Assembly (NCBI RefSeq): GCF_030317115.1
Contig: NZ_JASZYF010000002.1
Coordinates: 372,001 to 436,000 of the forward strand
From: Variovorax gracilis
GTDB taxonomy: Bacteria; Pseudomonadota; Gammaproteobacteria; Burkholderiales; Burkholderiaceae_C
Direction: 5' to 3'
Length of the DNA: 64,000 nucleotides
The notes under the pieces are model-generated. The model saw only the letters and a program-made list of their open reading frames with translations, was not told the DNA's origin and searched no databases. Positions within the stretch are counted from its first letter, which is position 1, and the number at the start of each line of letters is the position of its first letter. Shown in pieces: positions 9,318 through 18,566 of the stretch. The position numbers and the translations under genes are program-made.

Positions 9318-11129
9318 TTAGTCTTCGACCTGAAGGATGGCGAGGAAGGCCTCTTGCGGGACTTCGACCGAGCCGATCTGCTTCATTCTTTTTTTGCCCG
9401 CCTTTTGCTTCTCGAGCAGCTTCTTCTTGCGGGTGATATCGCCGCCATAGCACTTGGCGAGCACATTCTTTCGGAGGGCTTTGATTGTCTCACGCGCAAT
9501 GATGTTGGCCCCGATCGCAGCTTGGATCGCGACGTCGTACATCTGGCGGGAAATGATCTCGCGCATCTTGGACACCACTGCCCGGCCGCGGAATTGGCTC
9601 TGGCTGCGGTGCACGATGATGGACAGCGCATCGACCTTGTCGCCGTTGAGCAGGATGTCGACCTTGACGACGTCCGACGCGCGGTATTCCTTGAACTCGT
9701 AGTCCATCGAGGCATAGCCGCGGCTGACCGACTTCAGCTTGTCGAAGAAATCCAGCACGATTTCGCCGAGCGGCATCTCGTAGGTCAGCATGACCTGCCG
9801 CCCGTGGTAGGCCATGTTCATCTGCACGCCCCGCTTCTGATTGGCGAGCGTCATCACGGAGCCGACGTATTCCTGCGGCATGTAGAGGTGCACCGTGACG
9901 ATCGGCTCGCGGATCTCCGCCATCTTGCCGACGTCGGGCATCTTGGAAGGGTTCTCGACCATGATCACTTCGCCGTCGTTCTTCACGACCTGGTAGACCA
10001 CGCTCGGCGCGGTCGTGATCAGGTCCTGGTCGAACTCGCGCTCCAGCCGCTCCTGCACGATCTCCATGTGCAGCAAGCCCAGAAAGCCGCAGCGGAAGCC
10101 GAAGCCCAGCGCCTGGCTCACTTCGGGCTCGTAGCGCAGCGAGGAATCGTTGAGCTTGAGTTTCTCGAGCGCATCGCGCAGCGAGTCGTACTCGCTCGCT
10201 TCGGTCGGATAGAGGCCTGCGAACACCTGCGGCTGGATTTCCTTGAAGCCGGGAAGCGCCTCGGTCGCGGTGGCAGCGGCGCCGCCGGTCCCGGGCTTGA
10301 TCAAAGTGACGGTGTCGCCGACCTTGGCCGCTTGCAGTTCCTTGATGCCGGCGATGATGTAGCCCACTTCGCCCGCTTCCAGCGACGCGCGGGGCTCATT
10401 GGCCGGCGTGAACACGCCGATGTTGTCCGCGTTGTACATCGCACCGGAGGCCATCATCTTGATGCGCTCGCCCTTGGCGAGGCGGCCGTCGACCACACGC
10501 ACCAGCATCACCACGCCGACGTAGGCATCGAACCAGCTGTCGATGATCATCGCGCGCAATGCGCCAGCGGGATTGCCGCGAGGCGCGGGCATTCTGGTCA
10601 CCACCGCCTCGAGGATCTCGTCGATGCCCATGCCCGTCTTCGCGGAGCACGGAATCGCATCTGTCGCATCGATACCGATCACGTCTTCGATCTCGCCGCG
10701 CGCGTTGTCGGGGTCCGCGTTGGGCAGATCCATCTTGTTGAGCACAGGCACCACTTCGACACCGAGATCGAGCGCGGTGTAGCAGTTGGCAACGGTCTGC
10801 GCTTCGACGCCCTGGCTTGCATCGACGACGAGCAATGCGCCTTCGCATGCAGAGAGCGAGCGACTCACTTCGTATGAGAAGTCGACGTGGCCCGGTGTAT
10901 CGATCAGATTGAGGTTGTAGACCTGCCCATCGCGCGCCTTGTAGTGCAGCGCAGCGGTCTGTGCCTTGATGGTTATCCCACGCTCTTTCTCGATGTCCAT
11001 CGAGTCGAGCACTTGCGCTTCCATCTCGCGTTCGGCGAGGCCACCGCAACGTTGGATCAAGCGATCCGCAAGCGTCGACTTGCCGTGATCGATGTGCGCA
11101 ATGATCGAAAAGTTTCTGATGTGATTCAT
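9318..11129 (-). CDS. lepA: Elongation factor 4 (LepA)
   Basis: Ribosome-associated translational GTPase implicated in back-translocation or initiation efficiency. It has 603 residues: G1 AHIDHGKST, the switch region with RGITIK, G3 DTPGHVDF and G4 NKMD, followed by EF-G-like domains and the LepA-specific C-terminal domain. I start it at the ATG at 11129 ([14 protein letters not shown], the universal LepA start); an in-frame TTG lies just upstream. An intrinsic terminator ends 56 bases upstream, so expression may be attenuated or driven from a promoter very near the start. Confidence 0.97.
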   Translation of the reverse strand: MNHIRNFSIIAHIDHGKSTLADRLIQRCGGLAEREMEAQVLDSMDIEKERGITIKAQTAALHYKARDGQVYNLNLIDTPGHVDFSYEVSRSLSACEGALLVVDASQGVEAQTVANCYTALDLGVEVVPVLNKMDLPNADPDNARGEIEDVIGIDATDAIPCSAKTGMGIDEILEAVVTRMPAPRGNPAGALRAMIIDSWFDAYVGVVMLVRVVDGRLAKGERIKMMASGAMYNADNIGVFTPANEPRASLEAGEVGYIIAGIKELQAAKVGDTVTLIKPGTGGAAATATEALPGFKEIQPQVFAGLYPTEASEYDSLRDALEKLKLNDSSLRYEPEVSQALGFGFRCGFLGLLHMEIVQERLEREFDQDLITTAPSVVYQVVKNDGEVIMVENPSKMPDVGKMAEIREPIVTVHLYMPQEYVGSVMTLANQKRGVQMNMAYHGRQVMLTYEMPLGEIVLDFFDKLKSVSRGYASMDYEFKEYRASDVVKVDILLNGDKVDALSIIVHRSQSQFRGRAVVSKMREIISRQMYDVAIQAAIGANIIARETIKALRKNVLAKCYGGDITRKKKLLEKQKAGKKRMKQIGSVEVPQEAFLAILQVED

Positions 11130-11184
11130 CAACGGGAACGCTTAAGTACTTGAATTGGCTCGTGCGCAGAAGGCGACAGGCAAG

Positions 11185-11215
11185 AAAAAAGGGCGCGTCC
11201 ACAAGAGACGCGCCC
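11185..11215 (-). terminator. Strong intrinsic terminator just upstream of lepA
   Basis: A perfect 9-bp stem, GGGCGCGTC (11191-11199) with GACGCGCCC (11207-11215), has a 7-base loop. On the - strand it is followed by a U-run encoded by A11185-11190. It reads only in the - direction and lies about 380 bases beyond the terminator that already ends mucD. It therefore must end a separate - strand transcript starting between 11216 and 11596, or attenuate a lepA leader. Confidence 0.8.
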
Positions 11216-11596
11216 TGAACCAACAAGCAATGGCAACTGCAGTAGTTGGAACTTCATTGTAGGCAAAAAGGGGGGCGCGTACAGCCGGGCCGGAGCCCTG
11301 GAACGGTCGTTGCGGGTCAGCAACATGGGACTTGTAAACAGCTTATCAACAGAATCGGTGGACCGTTTCCTTAACAACTTGTGGGCGAACTGTGGAGCGC
11401 CGGTGGATGGGCAGCGGGTATCTCGCATCGTGAAGATTCCGGGGTCGCTTATGCGCCGACTGGTACCCGACAGCACTCTATTCTACCGAAAATCATCATT
11501 AGACGACTTTTAAGTTAGTGAGCACCAACCAAAATCGATCGTGTCGCTGGCCAAGAAAAATTTCATCATGCTGCTGTCCGCACGCGACAGCGTCCC
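11216..11596 (-). ncRNA. Candidate small RNA or lepA leader between two terminators
   Basis: This 380-base stretch is bounded by two - strand intrinsic terminators and holds no convincing gene. On the - strand there are -10-like hexamers, TACAAT at 11261-11256 and TAGAAT at 11485-11480, both with poor -35 partners. Transcripts from them would run about 65 or 290 bases to the second terminator. I do not recognise a known RNA family (not 4.5S, 6S or tmRNA). The existence of a transcript is inferred from the second terminator only. Confidence 0.35.
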
Positions 11597-11633
11597 AAAA
11601 AACGGGCCCCAAACCCGACTGAAGGGTGGGGCC
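11597..11633 (-). terminator. Intrinsic terminator after mucD
   Basis: On the - strand, arms GGCCCC (11633-11628) and GGGGCC (11610-11605), extended inward by an ACCC/GGGT pairing, are followed by a U-run from A11597-11602. It lies 20 bases past the mucD stop and closes the sigma-E operon transcript. Confidence 0.8.
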
Positions 11634-11653
11634 ACTTGACGCATCGCGCCGGA

Positions 11654-13132
11654 TCAGCGTGAAGGCCGGATCAGCGCATATTGCGCCCAGTCGCCCCGGC
11701 GGAACAGCAGGGTGACGGGCTTGCTCTTGTCGCTCTTGGACAGTACAGCCTCGAACTCCTTGACGGTGGCGATCTCCGTGTTGCTGATCGCGAGAATCAC
11801 GTCGCCTTCGCGCAGCCCGGCTCGCGCGGCGGCATCGGTCGCCGCGTCGATCTTGACCCCACCCTTGACCTTGAACTCTTTCTTCTGAATGTCAGTGAGA
11901 TCGCTGAGCACGAGCCCCATGGACTTCGTGGCAGCCGATGGCGGCTTGTTGGCCGGCTCCTCACGATCCGCCACGCGCTTGGCGGGCTTTTCGGGCTCGA
12001 TCTCGGCGATGGTCACGTTCAGGTCGCGCGAACTGCCGCGGCGGAACACGGTCACCAGACTCTTCGTACCCGGCTTCGTGTTGCCGACGAGGCGCGGCAA
12101 GTCGCTGGGCTTCTCGATGGACTTGCCGTCGAACTTGGTGATGATGTCGCCCGGCTCGATGCCGGCCTTCTCGCCCGGCGAGCCCGACTCGACGCCGCGC
12201 ACGAGAGCGCCCTGCGCCTTGCCAAGGCCGATGGACTCCGCCACGTCCTTCGTGACCTGGTCGATCTGCACGCCGATGCGGCCGCGCGAAACGCGTCCGA
12301 ATTGGCGCAGTGCATCACTCACGCGAATCGCCTCGTCGATCGGGATCGAGAACGAGATGCCCATGAAGCCGCCGGACCGCGAATAGATCTGGCTGTTGAT
12401 GCCGATCACCTCGCCGCGCATGTTGATCAGCGGGCCGCCCGAGTTGCCAGGGTTGATGGCAACGTCGGTCTGGATGAAGGGCAGGTAGTCGCCCGTGTCG
12501 CGCTGCTTGGCGCTCACGATGCCGGCGGTGACGGTGTTCTCCAGGCCGAACGGCGACCCGATGGCCATGACCCATTCGCCCACGCGCACCTTGGACACGT
12601 CGCCGACCTTGACCGCCGGGAGCCCCGTGGCATCGATCTTCACGACCGCCACGTCAGTGCGCTTGTCGGCGCCGATGATCTTTGCCTTGAACTCGCGCTT
12701 GTCGGGCAAGGTCACCAGCACCTCGGATGCGCCGTCGACCACGTGTGCGTTGGTCATCACATAGCCATCGGACGACAGGATGAAGCCGGAGCCCACGCCG
12801 CGCGGACGCTCCTCCTCCTGGGGCTGCTGGGGACGGTTCGGTCGCGGACCCTGCCGCGGAACACCGGGCATCGGCTGGCCGAAGAATCGCCGGAAGAATT
12901 CCTGCATCTCCTCGTCCATCTCGCCGTTGTTGCCCCCCTGCGCCACCTTCTCGACGGTTCGGATGTTGACCACTGCCGGGCCGACCTGGTCGACGAGGTC
13001 GGTGAAGTCCGGGAGCACGCGCGCCTGCGCGTTCGCGGGTGTCGCAGGCAGCAGCGCGGCAGTCGAAGCAACCGCCATGGCGCAGGCCAGAAGACATGAA
13101 CGGAATGTGTTCCCTTCGATCTTGAACATCAT
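11654..13132 (-). CDS. mucD: DegP/HtrA-family periplasmic serine protease (MucD type)
   Basis: Periplasmic protease/chaperone that degrades misfolded envelope proteins. It has 492 residues with a signal peptide (about 1-35, cleavage after ANA). The trypsin-like domain has His130 (TNAHVVD), Asp160 (RTDVAVV) and Ser231 (GNSGGP), followed by two PDZ domains at about 265-370 and 400-490. An acidic, Pro/Gln-rich loop (about 66-110) precedes the catalytic His, as in DegP loop LA. It is the last gene of the rpoE-rseA-rseB module, matching algU-mucABD of Pseudomonas, so sigma-E control is likely. A second ATG is at 13129. Confidence 0.94.
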   Translation of the reverse strand: MMFKIEGNTFRSCLLACAMAVASTAALLPATPANAQARVLPDFTDLVDQVGPAVVNIRTVEKVAQGGNNGEMDEEMQEFFRRFFGQPMPGVPRQGPRPNRPQQPQEEERPRGVGSGFILSSDGYVMTNAHVVDGASEVLVTLPDKREFKAKIIGADKRTDVAVVKIDATGLPAVKVGDVSKVRVGEWVMAIGSPFGLENTVTAGIVSAKQRDTGDYLPFIQTDVAINPGNSGGPLINMRGEVIGINSQIYSRSGGFMGISFSIPIDEAIRVSDALRQFGRVSRGRIGVQIDQVTKDVAESIGLGKAQGALVRGVESGSPGEKAGIEPGDIITKFDGKSIEKPSDLPRLVGNTKPGTKSLVTVFRRGSSRDLNVTIAEIEPEKPAKRVADREEPANKPPSAATKSMGLVLSDLTDIQKKEFKVKGGVKIDAATDAAARAGLREGDVILAISNTEIATVKEFEAVLSKSDKSKPVTLLFRRGDWAQYALIRPSR

Positions 13133-13218
13133 CGGTTTCTTTCGTTGAGACTAGGACTGGAACAAGGATATTCTGCGAACGCTCGCGGAACTGCAGGCGA
13201 GAGCCTCGACCTGCCGGC

Positions 13219-14283
13219 TCACCGCGTACGCGTCAGGCTCTGTGCAAGCGCGTCGAGTGTTTGCGGCGGCACTTCGCCAACCGCAGTCAACCACCAATCG
13301 CCGTCCTTGTCGACCAGGCGGCGGGTGAGCGTGTAGGTGGCACCGAGTGCAAGGAGGACCTCCTGCGGCTTGCGTTGCGCGTCGTAGGGCTCGACGAACA
13401 GCGAGACCGAAGCCAGTCCGTCCGAGAAGGTCCATTGCATCGTGTGGCCTTGCGCATCGTTCCCCATGGCGCGCCGATAGCAGTTGACGGGCTTGAAGCC
13501 TGCCACTGGCGCCTTGAGCGACCAGCCCTCGCGCTGCGCCGTCGTGCGCTCAAGCTCGGACTTCTCGACGCGGTAGCCCGCGGTGCTGCCCATCATCTGG
13601 GTCAGGGAGTGCGTCTTGACCGGCGCATCGAGCTGAAGCTCGGAAAAAGCGGACTGCTCGATCACCTTGCTGTCGCCATCGATGGTCTGCAGCTTGACGA
13701 CCAGGCCCGAGCGACGCTCGCTCCAGACGCGGTAGCCAAATCGGAAGCTGTCGCGAGGCTCCACCTGCACCACGTCCGCATCGAAGCCCGCCACGCGGTC
13801 CTTGCCGATCACGCGCACCCCGTACAAGGCGGCGATGGACGAGTCGGGATTGCCCAGCAGGTTGGGGAACAGCTCGAGGTTCTCGCGCTTCTCGCTCTTG
13901 ACGACCTTCGATTCGGGCAGGAAGGTCACGACCTTGTCGTTGCGACGAAAGGTCGAGCGCGGTGGGCCGGACAAGGCCTCGATGCGCTCCATCTGGAGAT
14001 CGCCCTCGGAGACGTGCCAGATTCGGGCACTGGAGAGCGTGCCCGTCGCAGCCGAGACGACGAAAGTCCCGATGTAGCTGCGTTGCCGCGAGGCCGTGTG
14101 CATGCGCTGGAGCCACTCGACCACGCCCAAGGTCGGCGTTTCGCCGCCCGTCGCATTCGAAGGACTGGGCGTCTTGGGCGGCGACGAAGCGGTCCGACTC
14201 TGGGCGATAGCGGCCTGCGCCATGCACAGGGCCGCCATCAAGGTCACGAAGCCACGCACAGAAATCGGCATTGGAACAATCAT
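13219..14283 (-). CDS. rseB: Sigma-E regulatory protein RseB/MucB
   Basis: Periplasmic sensor that binds the RseA-type anti-sigma factor and protects it from proteolysis until mislocalised lipoproteins or LPS release it. It has 354 residues from the ATG at 14283 with a signal peptide ending near AIAQ. The N-terminal MucB domain begins near WLQRMHTASRQRSYIGTF, and the C-terminal domain ends with LALGATYTLTRR. The frame is open upstream into rseA in another frame, but signal-peptide logic supports this start or the ATG at 14271. Confidence 0.9.
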   Translation of the reverse strand: MIVPMPISVRGFVTLMAALCMAQAAIAQSRTASSPPKTPSPSNATGGETPTLGVVEWLQRMHTASRQRSYIGTFVVSAATGTLSSARIWHVSEGDLQMERIEALSGPPRSTFRRNDKVVTFLPESKVVKSEKRENLELFPNLLGNPDSSIAALYGVRVIGKDRVAGFDADVVQVEPRDSFRFGYRVWSERRSGLVVKLQTIDGDSKVIEQSAFSELQLDAPVKTHSLTQMMGSTAGYRVEKSELERTTAQREGWSLKAPVAGFKPVNCYRRAMGNDAQGHTMQWTFSDGLASVSLFVEPYDAQRKPQEVLLALGATYTLTRRLVDKDGDWWLTAVGEVPPQTLDALAQSLTRTR

Positions 14284-14302
14284 CACGACGTGCAGGGCGC
14301 GA

Positions 14303-14938
14303 TCAGCGCGACGGCCTCTCGAAAGTCGCGTTGCGCAGGAAGCCCGAGGGCATCTGCGACGCCCCGCCTGCCTGCTGGTGCGCTTCGAGCAACTGATCCA
14401 GGCGCGGATCGCGCAGCATGATCTGCGGGTTGCCGTTGCCGACCATGACACGCGTCGGCGTCAAGGCTTGGGCCGCTGGCTGGGCGGCAGCCACGATGGC
14501 CGGTGCCGCCTGCGGCACCGCGGCCAACTGTGCCCCGGGCGCTCCGGGGCCGCCCATCCCGACCCAGTTCCACCCGATGGCGGCCGCCGCAGCCAGGGAC
14601 GCCGCGCCGGCAACCAGCTTCCATCGGAACACCGGCTCGTTGGCAGCCTCGACGTGGCGCCGCGCCGGCGCCGACTCAGGGAGCACCGGTATCAAAGACG
14701 GGATCACGGGCTCCGCGGCAAGCCGTCCCTGCAGGCGGGACAGGAAGAGCGAGGTGTCGCTGCAGGTCGCGTGGACGCCGGAACGCAGCACGTCCCCGAC
14801 CAGGTGGTAGGTCTGCCACGTCGCGCGCAGGTCGTCATCGACGCAAAGCTTGTCGATCACCTGGGCGAACTCGTCGTCCTGCAAATGACCATCGGCGAGC
14901 GCCGAGACCTGTTCGTGGACCGTATTTGTCTTGTTCAT
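14303..14938 (-). CDS. rseA: Anti-sigma-E factor RseA/MucA
   Basis: Inner-membrane protein that sequesters RpoE until stress-triggered proteolysis. The cytoplasmic N-terminal domain (EQVSALADGHLQDDEF through WQTYHLVGDVLRS) is the RseA_N fold. One membrane segment lies at about 107-127 (WKLVAGAASLAAAAAIGW), then a periplasmic tail rich in Ala/Gln/Pro. I chose the ATG at 14938 (211 residues) because an AGGTG ribosome-binding site sits six bases upstream; a GTG at 14947 would add three residues. It follows rpoE by 13 bases. Confidence 0.9.
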   Translation of the reverse strand: MNKTNTVHEQVSALADGHLQDDEFAQVIDKLCVDDDLRATWQTYHLVGDVLRSGVHATCSDTSLFLSRLQGRLAAEPVIPSLIPVLPESAPARRHVEAANEPVFRWKLVAGAASLAAAAAIGWNWVGMGGPGAPGAQLAAVPQAAPAIVAAAQPAAQALTPTRVMVGNGNPQIMLRDPRLDQLLEAHQQAGGASQMPSGFLRNATFERPSR

Positions 14939-14951
14939 TTCATTCACCTGC

Positions 14952-15626
14952 TTACCAACGCTTGCCAGACTGGTTGTCCAGCAAGGGCTTGACTCTGGCC
15001 GATATGGCTTCGCGGGCCCGGAAGATCCGCGACCGCACCGTGCCGATCGGACAATTCATGACCTCGGCAATCTCTTCGTAACTCATGCCCTCGATCTCGC
15101 GCAGCGTCACCGCCTGCCTCAGTTCGGCAGGCAGCGCTTCCATCGCCGCCTCGACGGCCGCCGCTATTTCATTGGCAGCCATCACGGATTCGGGGGTCTC
15201 GTCGCTGATTGGTTCGTTTCCGGGCCGGTAAGTTTCATCCTCGTCTTCAGAAGACGAACGCAGGGCGCTCTCGGAAACCGTCGGATCGCGCTTCATGTCG
15301 ACCAAGGCCTTCTTGGCCGTGTTCACGGCGATCCGGTAGAGCCAGGTGTAGAACTGGGCCTCGCCCCGGAACTGGTGCAGGGCGCGGTAGGCGCGAATGA
15401 AGGTTTCCTGCGCGATGTCCTCGATCAGGTTCACGTCCCGGACCATGCGGCCGATGAGCCGTTCGATCCGGCGCTGGTACTTGATGACGAGCAGTTCGAA
15501 TGCCTTCTGGTCACCCGCGACCGTGCGCTGGACCAGTTGGAAGTCGACCTCGCCCGGCCTCGCTCCCGCGGCGGGCGCATCGGTCAGACCGGCGTCCGGT
15601 GGCGCCGGGGGCAGCGAAGTAGTCAT
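14952..15626 (-). CDS. rpoE: RNA polymerase sigma factor RpoE (AlgU type)
   Basis: ECF sigma factor for envelope stress. It has 224 residues from the ATG at 15626, with about 30 disordered N-terminal residues before the sigma-2 region (ELLVIKYQRRIERLIGRMV, EDIAQETFIRAYRAL). An acidic linker (SSSEDEDE) follows, then sigma-4 with LREIEGMSYEEIAEVMN and IGTVRSRIFRAR. The start overlaps the stop of the upstream small membrane gene (ATGA). rseA, rseB and mucD follow directly, the standard order. It probably drives its own operon, though I could not identify a GAACTT/TCTGA-type promoter with confidence. Confidence 0.95.
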   Translation of the reverse strand: MTTSLPPAPPDAGLTDAPAAGARPGEVDFQLVQRTVAGDQKAFELLVIKYQRRIERLIGRMVRDVNLIEDIAQETFIRAYRALHQFRGEAQFYTWLYRIAVNTAKKALVDMKRDPTVSESALRSSSEDEDETYRPGNEPISDETPESVMAANEIAAAVEAAMEALPAELRQAVTLREIEGMSYEEIAEVMNCPIGTVRSRIFRAREAISARVKPLLDNQSGKRW

Positions 15627-16108
15627 GAAGAGGAATGATGCACGTCGGCGGCCTTCGAGTCGGCCTTTTGGGCGATCGGCCCGGCCGACGGCGCGCGCGA
15701 ATATAGCGCACGGCGCAGATCGCGCCAGCGTTCCGGCATGGCCTGCCGGTCCACCCACACCCACCGCCGCGCTCGCGTGGGCTCAGATAGCCTCACGAGC
15801 AGCAGGGATTGCAGGTCGAGCGCGACGCTCGCCCGTGCGGTTCGAAGCGCCGCATGGCCCGAGATCGACCAATGCTGGCCGTCGAAGCTCAGATCGGCCG
15901 GGTCCGCATATCGAAGGACGCCGGTCCATGCGGCGAGACCCGCCACGCCAGCGCTGAGCACCAATACCCCCTGACGCCAGTCGAAACCGGCCGCCTGCAC
16001 GCAGGCAACGGTAACGCCGCAGACGCCAAGGGCCCATAGAACCAGCAGAAGCCGCTCCGCATAGCGAGAACGCCCCACCGGGTAGTTCACCGATGGGGCG
16101 CTGTGCAT
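15623..16108 (-). CDS. Small two-TM membrane protein, possibly YgfX-like
   Basis: A 161-residue protein from the ATG at 16108. Two membrane segments (LLLVLWALGVCGVTVACVQA and VLVLSAGVAGLAAWTGVL, about 24-42 and 51-69) are followed by a cytoplasmic tail with RRWVWVDRQAMPERWRDLRR. Two N-terminal helices followed by a basic Trp/Arg-rich tail resemble YgfX (CptA) proteins; that resemblance is by eye. It sits between fabF (13 bases away) and rpoE (ATGA overlap), so it is translationally coupled to the stress sigma factor. The function is unknown. Confidence 0.7.
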   Translation of the reverse strand: MHSAPSVNYPVGRSRYAERLLLVLWALGVCGVTVACVQAAGFDWRQGVLVLSAGVAGLAAWTGVLRYADPADLSFDGQHWSISGHAALRTARASVALDLQSLLLVRLSEPTRARRWVWVDRQAMPERWRDLRRALYSRAPSAGPIAQKADSKAADVHHSSS

Positions 16109-16121
16109 GAGACGAAAAGGA

Positions 16122-17366
16122 TCAAACGCGCTTGAACACCAGCGTGCCGTTGGTGCCGCCGAATCCGAAGTTGTTCTTGACCGCCACATCGATCTTCAGA
16201 TCGCGCGCCTCGTTGGCGCAGTAGTCAAGATCGCACTCCGGGTCCTGGTTGAAGATATTGATCGTCGGCGGGCTCTTCTGGTGATGCAGCGCCAGCACCG
16301 TGAACACCGATTCGATGCCGCCGGCGCCGCCAAGCAGATGCCCGGTCATCGACTTCGTCGAATTGACCACCAGCTTCCTGGCATGGTCGCCAAAGGCATT
16401 CTTGATCGCGTTGGTTTCGTTCAGGTCGCCCAGCGGCGTCGAAGTGCCGTGGGCATTGACGTACTGGACCTCGTCGGCGTTGACGCCTGCGTTGGCCAGC
16501 GCCATGGCCATGGAACGGCGCGGGCCGTCCACGTTGGGGGCGGTCATGTGGAAAGCATCACCACTCATGCCGAAGCCGGAAACTTCCGCATAGATCTTGG
16601 CGCCCCGCGCCTTCGCGCGTTCATATTCTTCCAGCACCAGCACGCCGGCGCCCTCGCCCAGCACGAAGCCGTCGCGGTCCTTGTCCCAGGGCCGGGAAGC
16701 CGTCTTCGGATCGTCGTTGCGGGTCGACAGGGCGCGAGCCGCCGCGAATCCACCGAGACCGAGCGGAGACACCGTCGACTCCGAGCCACCTGCGATCATC
16801 ACGTCGGCATCGCCGTACTCGATCATCCGGGCGGACGTACCGATGGCATGCAAGCCGGTGGTGCATGCAGTCACGACCGCGATGTTCGGGCCCTTGAAGC
16901 CGTATTTGATCGAGACATGCCCCGAGATCATGTTGATGATCGAAGCCGGCACGAAGAAGGGCGACACGCGGCGCGGACCCCGCGCGACCAGTTCGCCATG
17001 CGTGTCCTCGATCAGGGGCAGGCCACCGATGCCGGAACCGATGTTGCAGCCGATGCGTACCGCATCTTCTTCCGACAGCGCATCACCCGTGGGCAGGCCG
17101 CTGTCCTGTACCGCCTGTATCGCGGCAGCGAGCCCGAGATGGATGAAGCGGTCCATGTGACGCGCTTCTTTCTCGGGGATGTAATCCTTGATGTCGAAAC
17201 CCTTCACCTCGCCTGCGAATTTGCAGGAGAAGCCGCTCACATCGAACTTGGTGATGGTGTCGATGCCCGAATTCCCGGCCAGCAAATTGGCCCAGGATTC
17301 GGCAACGGTGTTTCCGACAGGAGCGAGGCAACCGAGTCCGGTCACGACGACGCGGCGTTTGGTCAT
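16122..17366 (-). CDS. fabF: 3-oxoacyl-[ACP] synthase II
   Basis: Condensing enzyme that elongates acyl-ACP with malonyl-ACP in type II fatty-acid synthesis. It has 414 residues from the ATG at 17366 (MTKRRVVVTGLG), with AGAAAGG upstream as a plausible ribosome-binding site. The nucleophilic Cys is in VTACTTGLHA, the active-site His residues are in NAHGTSTPLGD and MTGHLLGGAGG, and the C-terminal NNFGFGGTNG loop is present. It follows acpP in the fab cluster. Confidence 0.97.
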   Translation of the reverse strand: MTKRRVVVTGLGCLAPVGNTVAESWANLLAGNSGIDTITKFDVSGFSCKFAGEVKGFDIKDYIPEKEARHMDRFIHLGLAAAIQAVQDSGLPTGDALSEEDAVRIGCNIGSGIGGLPLIEDTHGELVARGPRRVSPFFVPASIINMISGHVSIKYGFKGPNIAVVTACTTGLHAIGTSARMIEYGDADVMIAGGSESTVSPLGLGGFAAARALSTRNDDPKTASRPWDKDRDGFVLGEGAGVLVLEEYERAKARGAKIYAEVSGFGMSGDAFHMTAPNVDGPRRSMAMALANAGVNADEVQYVNAHGTSTPLGDLNETNAIKNAFGDHARKLVVNSTKSMTGHLLGGAGGIESVFTVLALHHQKSPPTINIFNQDPECDLDYCANEARDLKIDVAVKNNFGFGGTNGTLVFKRV

Positions 17367-17460
17367 GCCGGCAAACCTTTCTGGGAGCACTGAGGCCGTT
17401 GTACGGTGTGCGCGAGCGTTGAGGCTGCGGACCGAAGGAACGGTGGCTCAGCGTGGCCGA

Positions 17461-17799
<339 letters not shown>

Positions 17800-18543
17800 T
17801 TACATGTGCATGCCGCCGTTCACGTGCAGTTCCTGCCCCGTGACGTAAGAGGCCTGGGGTGAAGCCAGGAAGGCGACCGCATGGGCGATGTCCGCTGGCT
17901 TGCCGAGGTGGCCCAGTGGTATCTGGGCGAGCAGCGCCTGCTGCTGCGCTTCGGGCAGGCTGGCCGTCATGTCGGTTTCGATGAAGCCTGGAGCCACGCA
18001 GTTGACGGTGATGCTGCGGCTGCCGAGTTCGCGGGCCAATGCACGGGTCATGCCCGCCACGCCGGCCTTCGCGGCCGCGTAGTTGGCTTGGCCCGCATTG
18101 CCGGAGGCTCCCACCACGCTGGTGATGCTGATGATGCGGCCGTAGCGCTGCTTCATCATCGGGCGAATGACGGCTCGCGAGAGGCGGAAGACGGCTTTCA
18201 AATTGGTGTCCAGCACCGCATCCCAGTCCGCGTCCTTGAGGCGCATCGCCAGGGTGTCGCGGGTGATGCCGGCGTTGTTGACCAGCACGTGGACGGCGCC
18301 ATACACCTTGACGATCTCTTCGATCAGCGCCTCGACCGCCGCGCCGTCATTCACGTCCAGGGCACAGCCGCGGCCGTCGTAGGCGCCCAGGGCGGCCGTG
18401 ATCTTCGCGGCCCCTTCTTCCGTGGTGCCAGTGCCAATGACCTTGAGGCCGCGCTGGGCCAGCTCCAGCGCGATGGCAGCGCCAATGCCGCGGGACGCGC
18501 CTGTCACCAGCGCGATCTGGCCTTCGAATTTGGGAATGCTCAT
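17800..18543 (-). CDS. fabG: 3-oxoacyl-[ACP] reductase
   Basis: NADPH-dependent SDR enzyme for the first reduction of the elongation cycle. It has 247 residues: cofactor motif TGASRGIG near 15-22, NNAG near 90, and the catalytic Ser and Tyr-x-x-x-Lys (YAAAKAG near 152). I chose the ATG at 18543 because SDR homology starts there, 23 bases after fabD, although the frame continues further upstream. Confidence 0.96.
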   Translation of the reverse strand: MSIPKFEGQIALVTGASRGIGAAIALELAQRGLKVIGTGTTEEGAAKITAALGAYDGRGCALDVNDGAAVEALIEEIVKVYGAVHVLVNNAGITRDTLAMRLKDADWDAVLDTNLKAVFRLSRAVIRPMMKQRYGRIISITSVVGASGNAGQANYAAAKAGVAGMTRALARELGSRSITVNCVAPGFIETDMTASLPEAQQQALLAQIPLGHLGKPADIAHAVAFLASPQASYVTGQELHVNGGMHM

Positions 18544-18566
18544 GTGATGACCTTGATGCTCGATGC

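Noticed and set aside
9354..10877. A 507-codon + strand frame opposite lepA
   Set aside because: Asp/His/Leu-rich shadow with no family resemblance. lepA on the - strand has all GTPase motifs.
11343..11400. DnaA-box-like words (TTATCAACA at 11343, CTTGTGGG and CTGTGGA nearby), hinting at a replication origin
   Set aside because: Only one near-match to the consensus, with no AT-rich unwinding element and no dnaA, dnaN, gyrB or par genes nearby. It is better explained as leader or small-RNA sequence.
11129..11476. A 115-codon - strand frame between mucD and lepA
   Set aside because: No ribosome-binding site, odd composition, and it reads through a strong intrinsic terminator. Not a credible gene.
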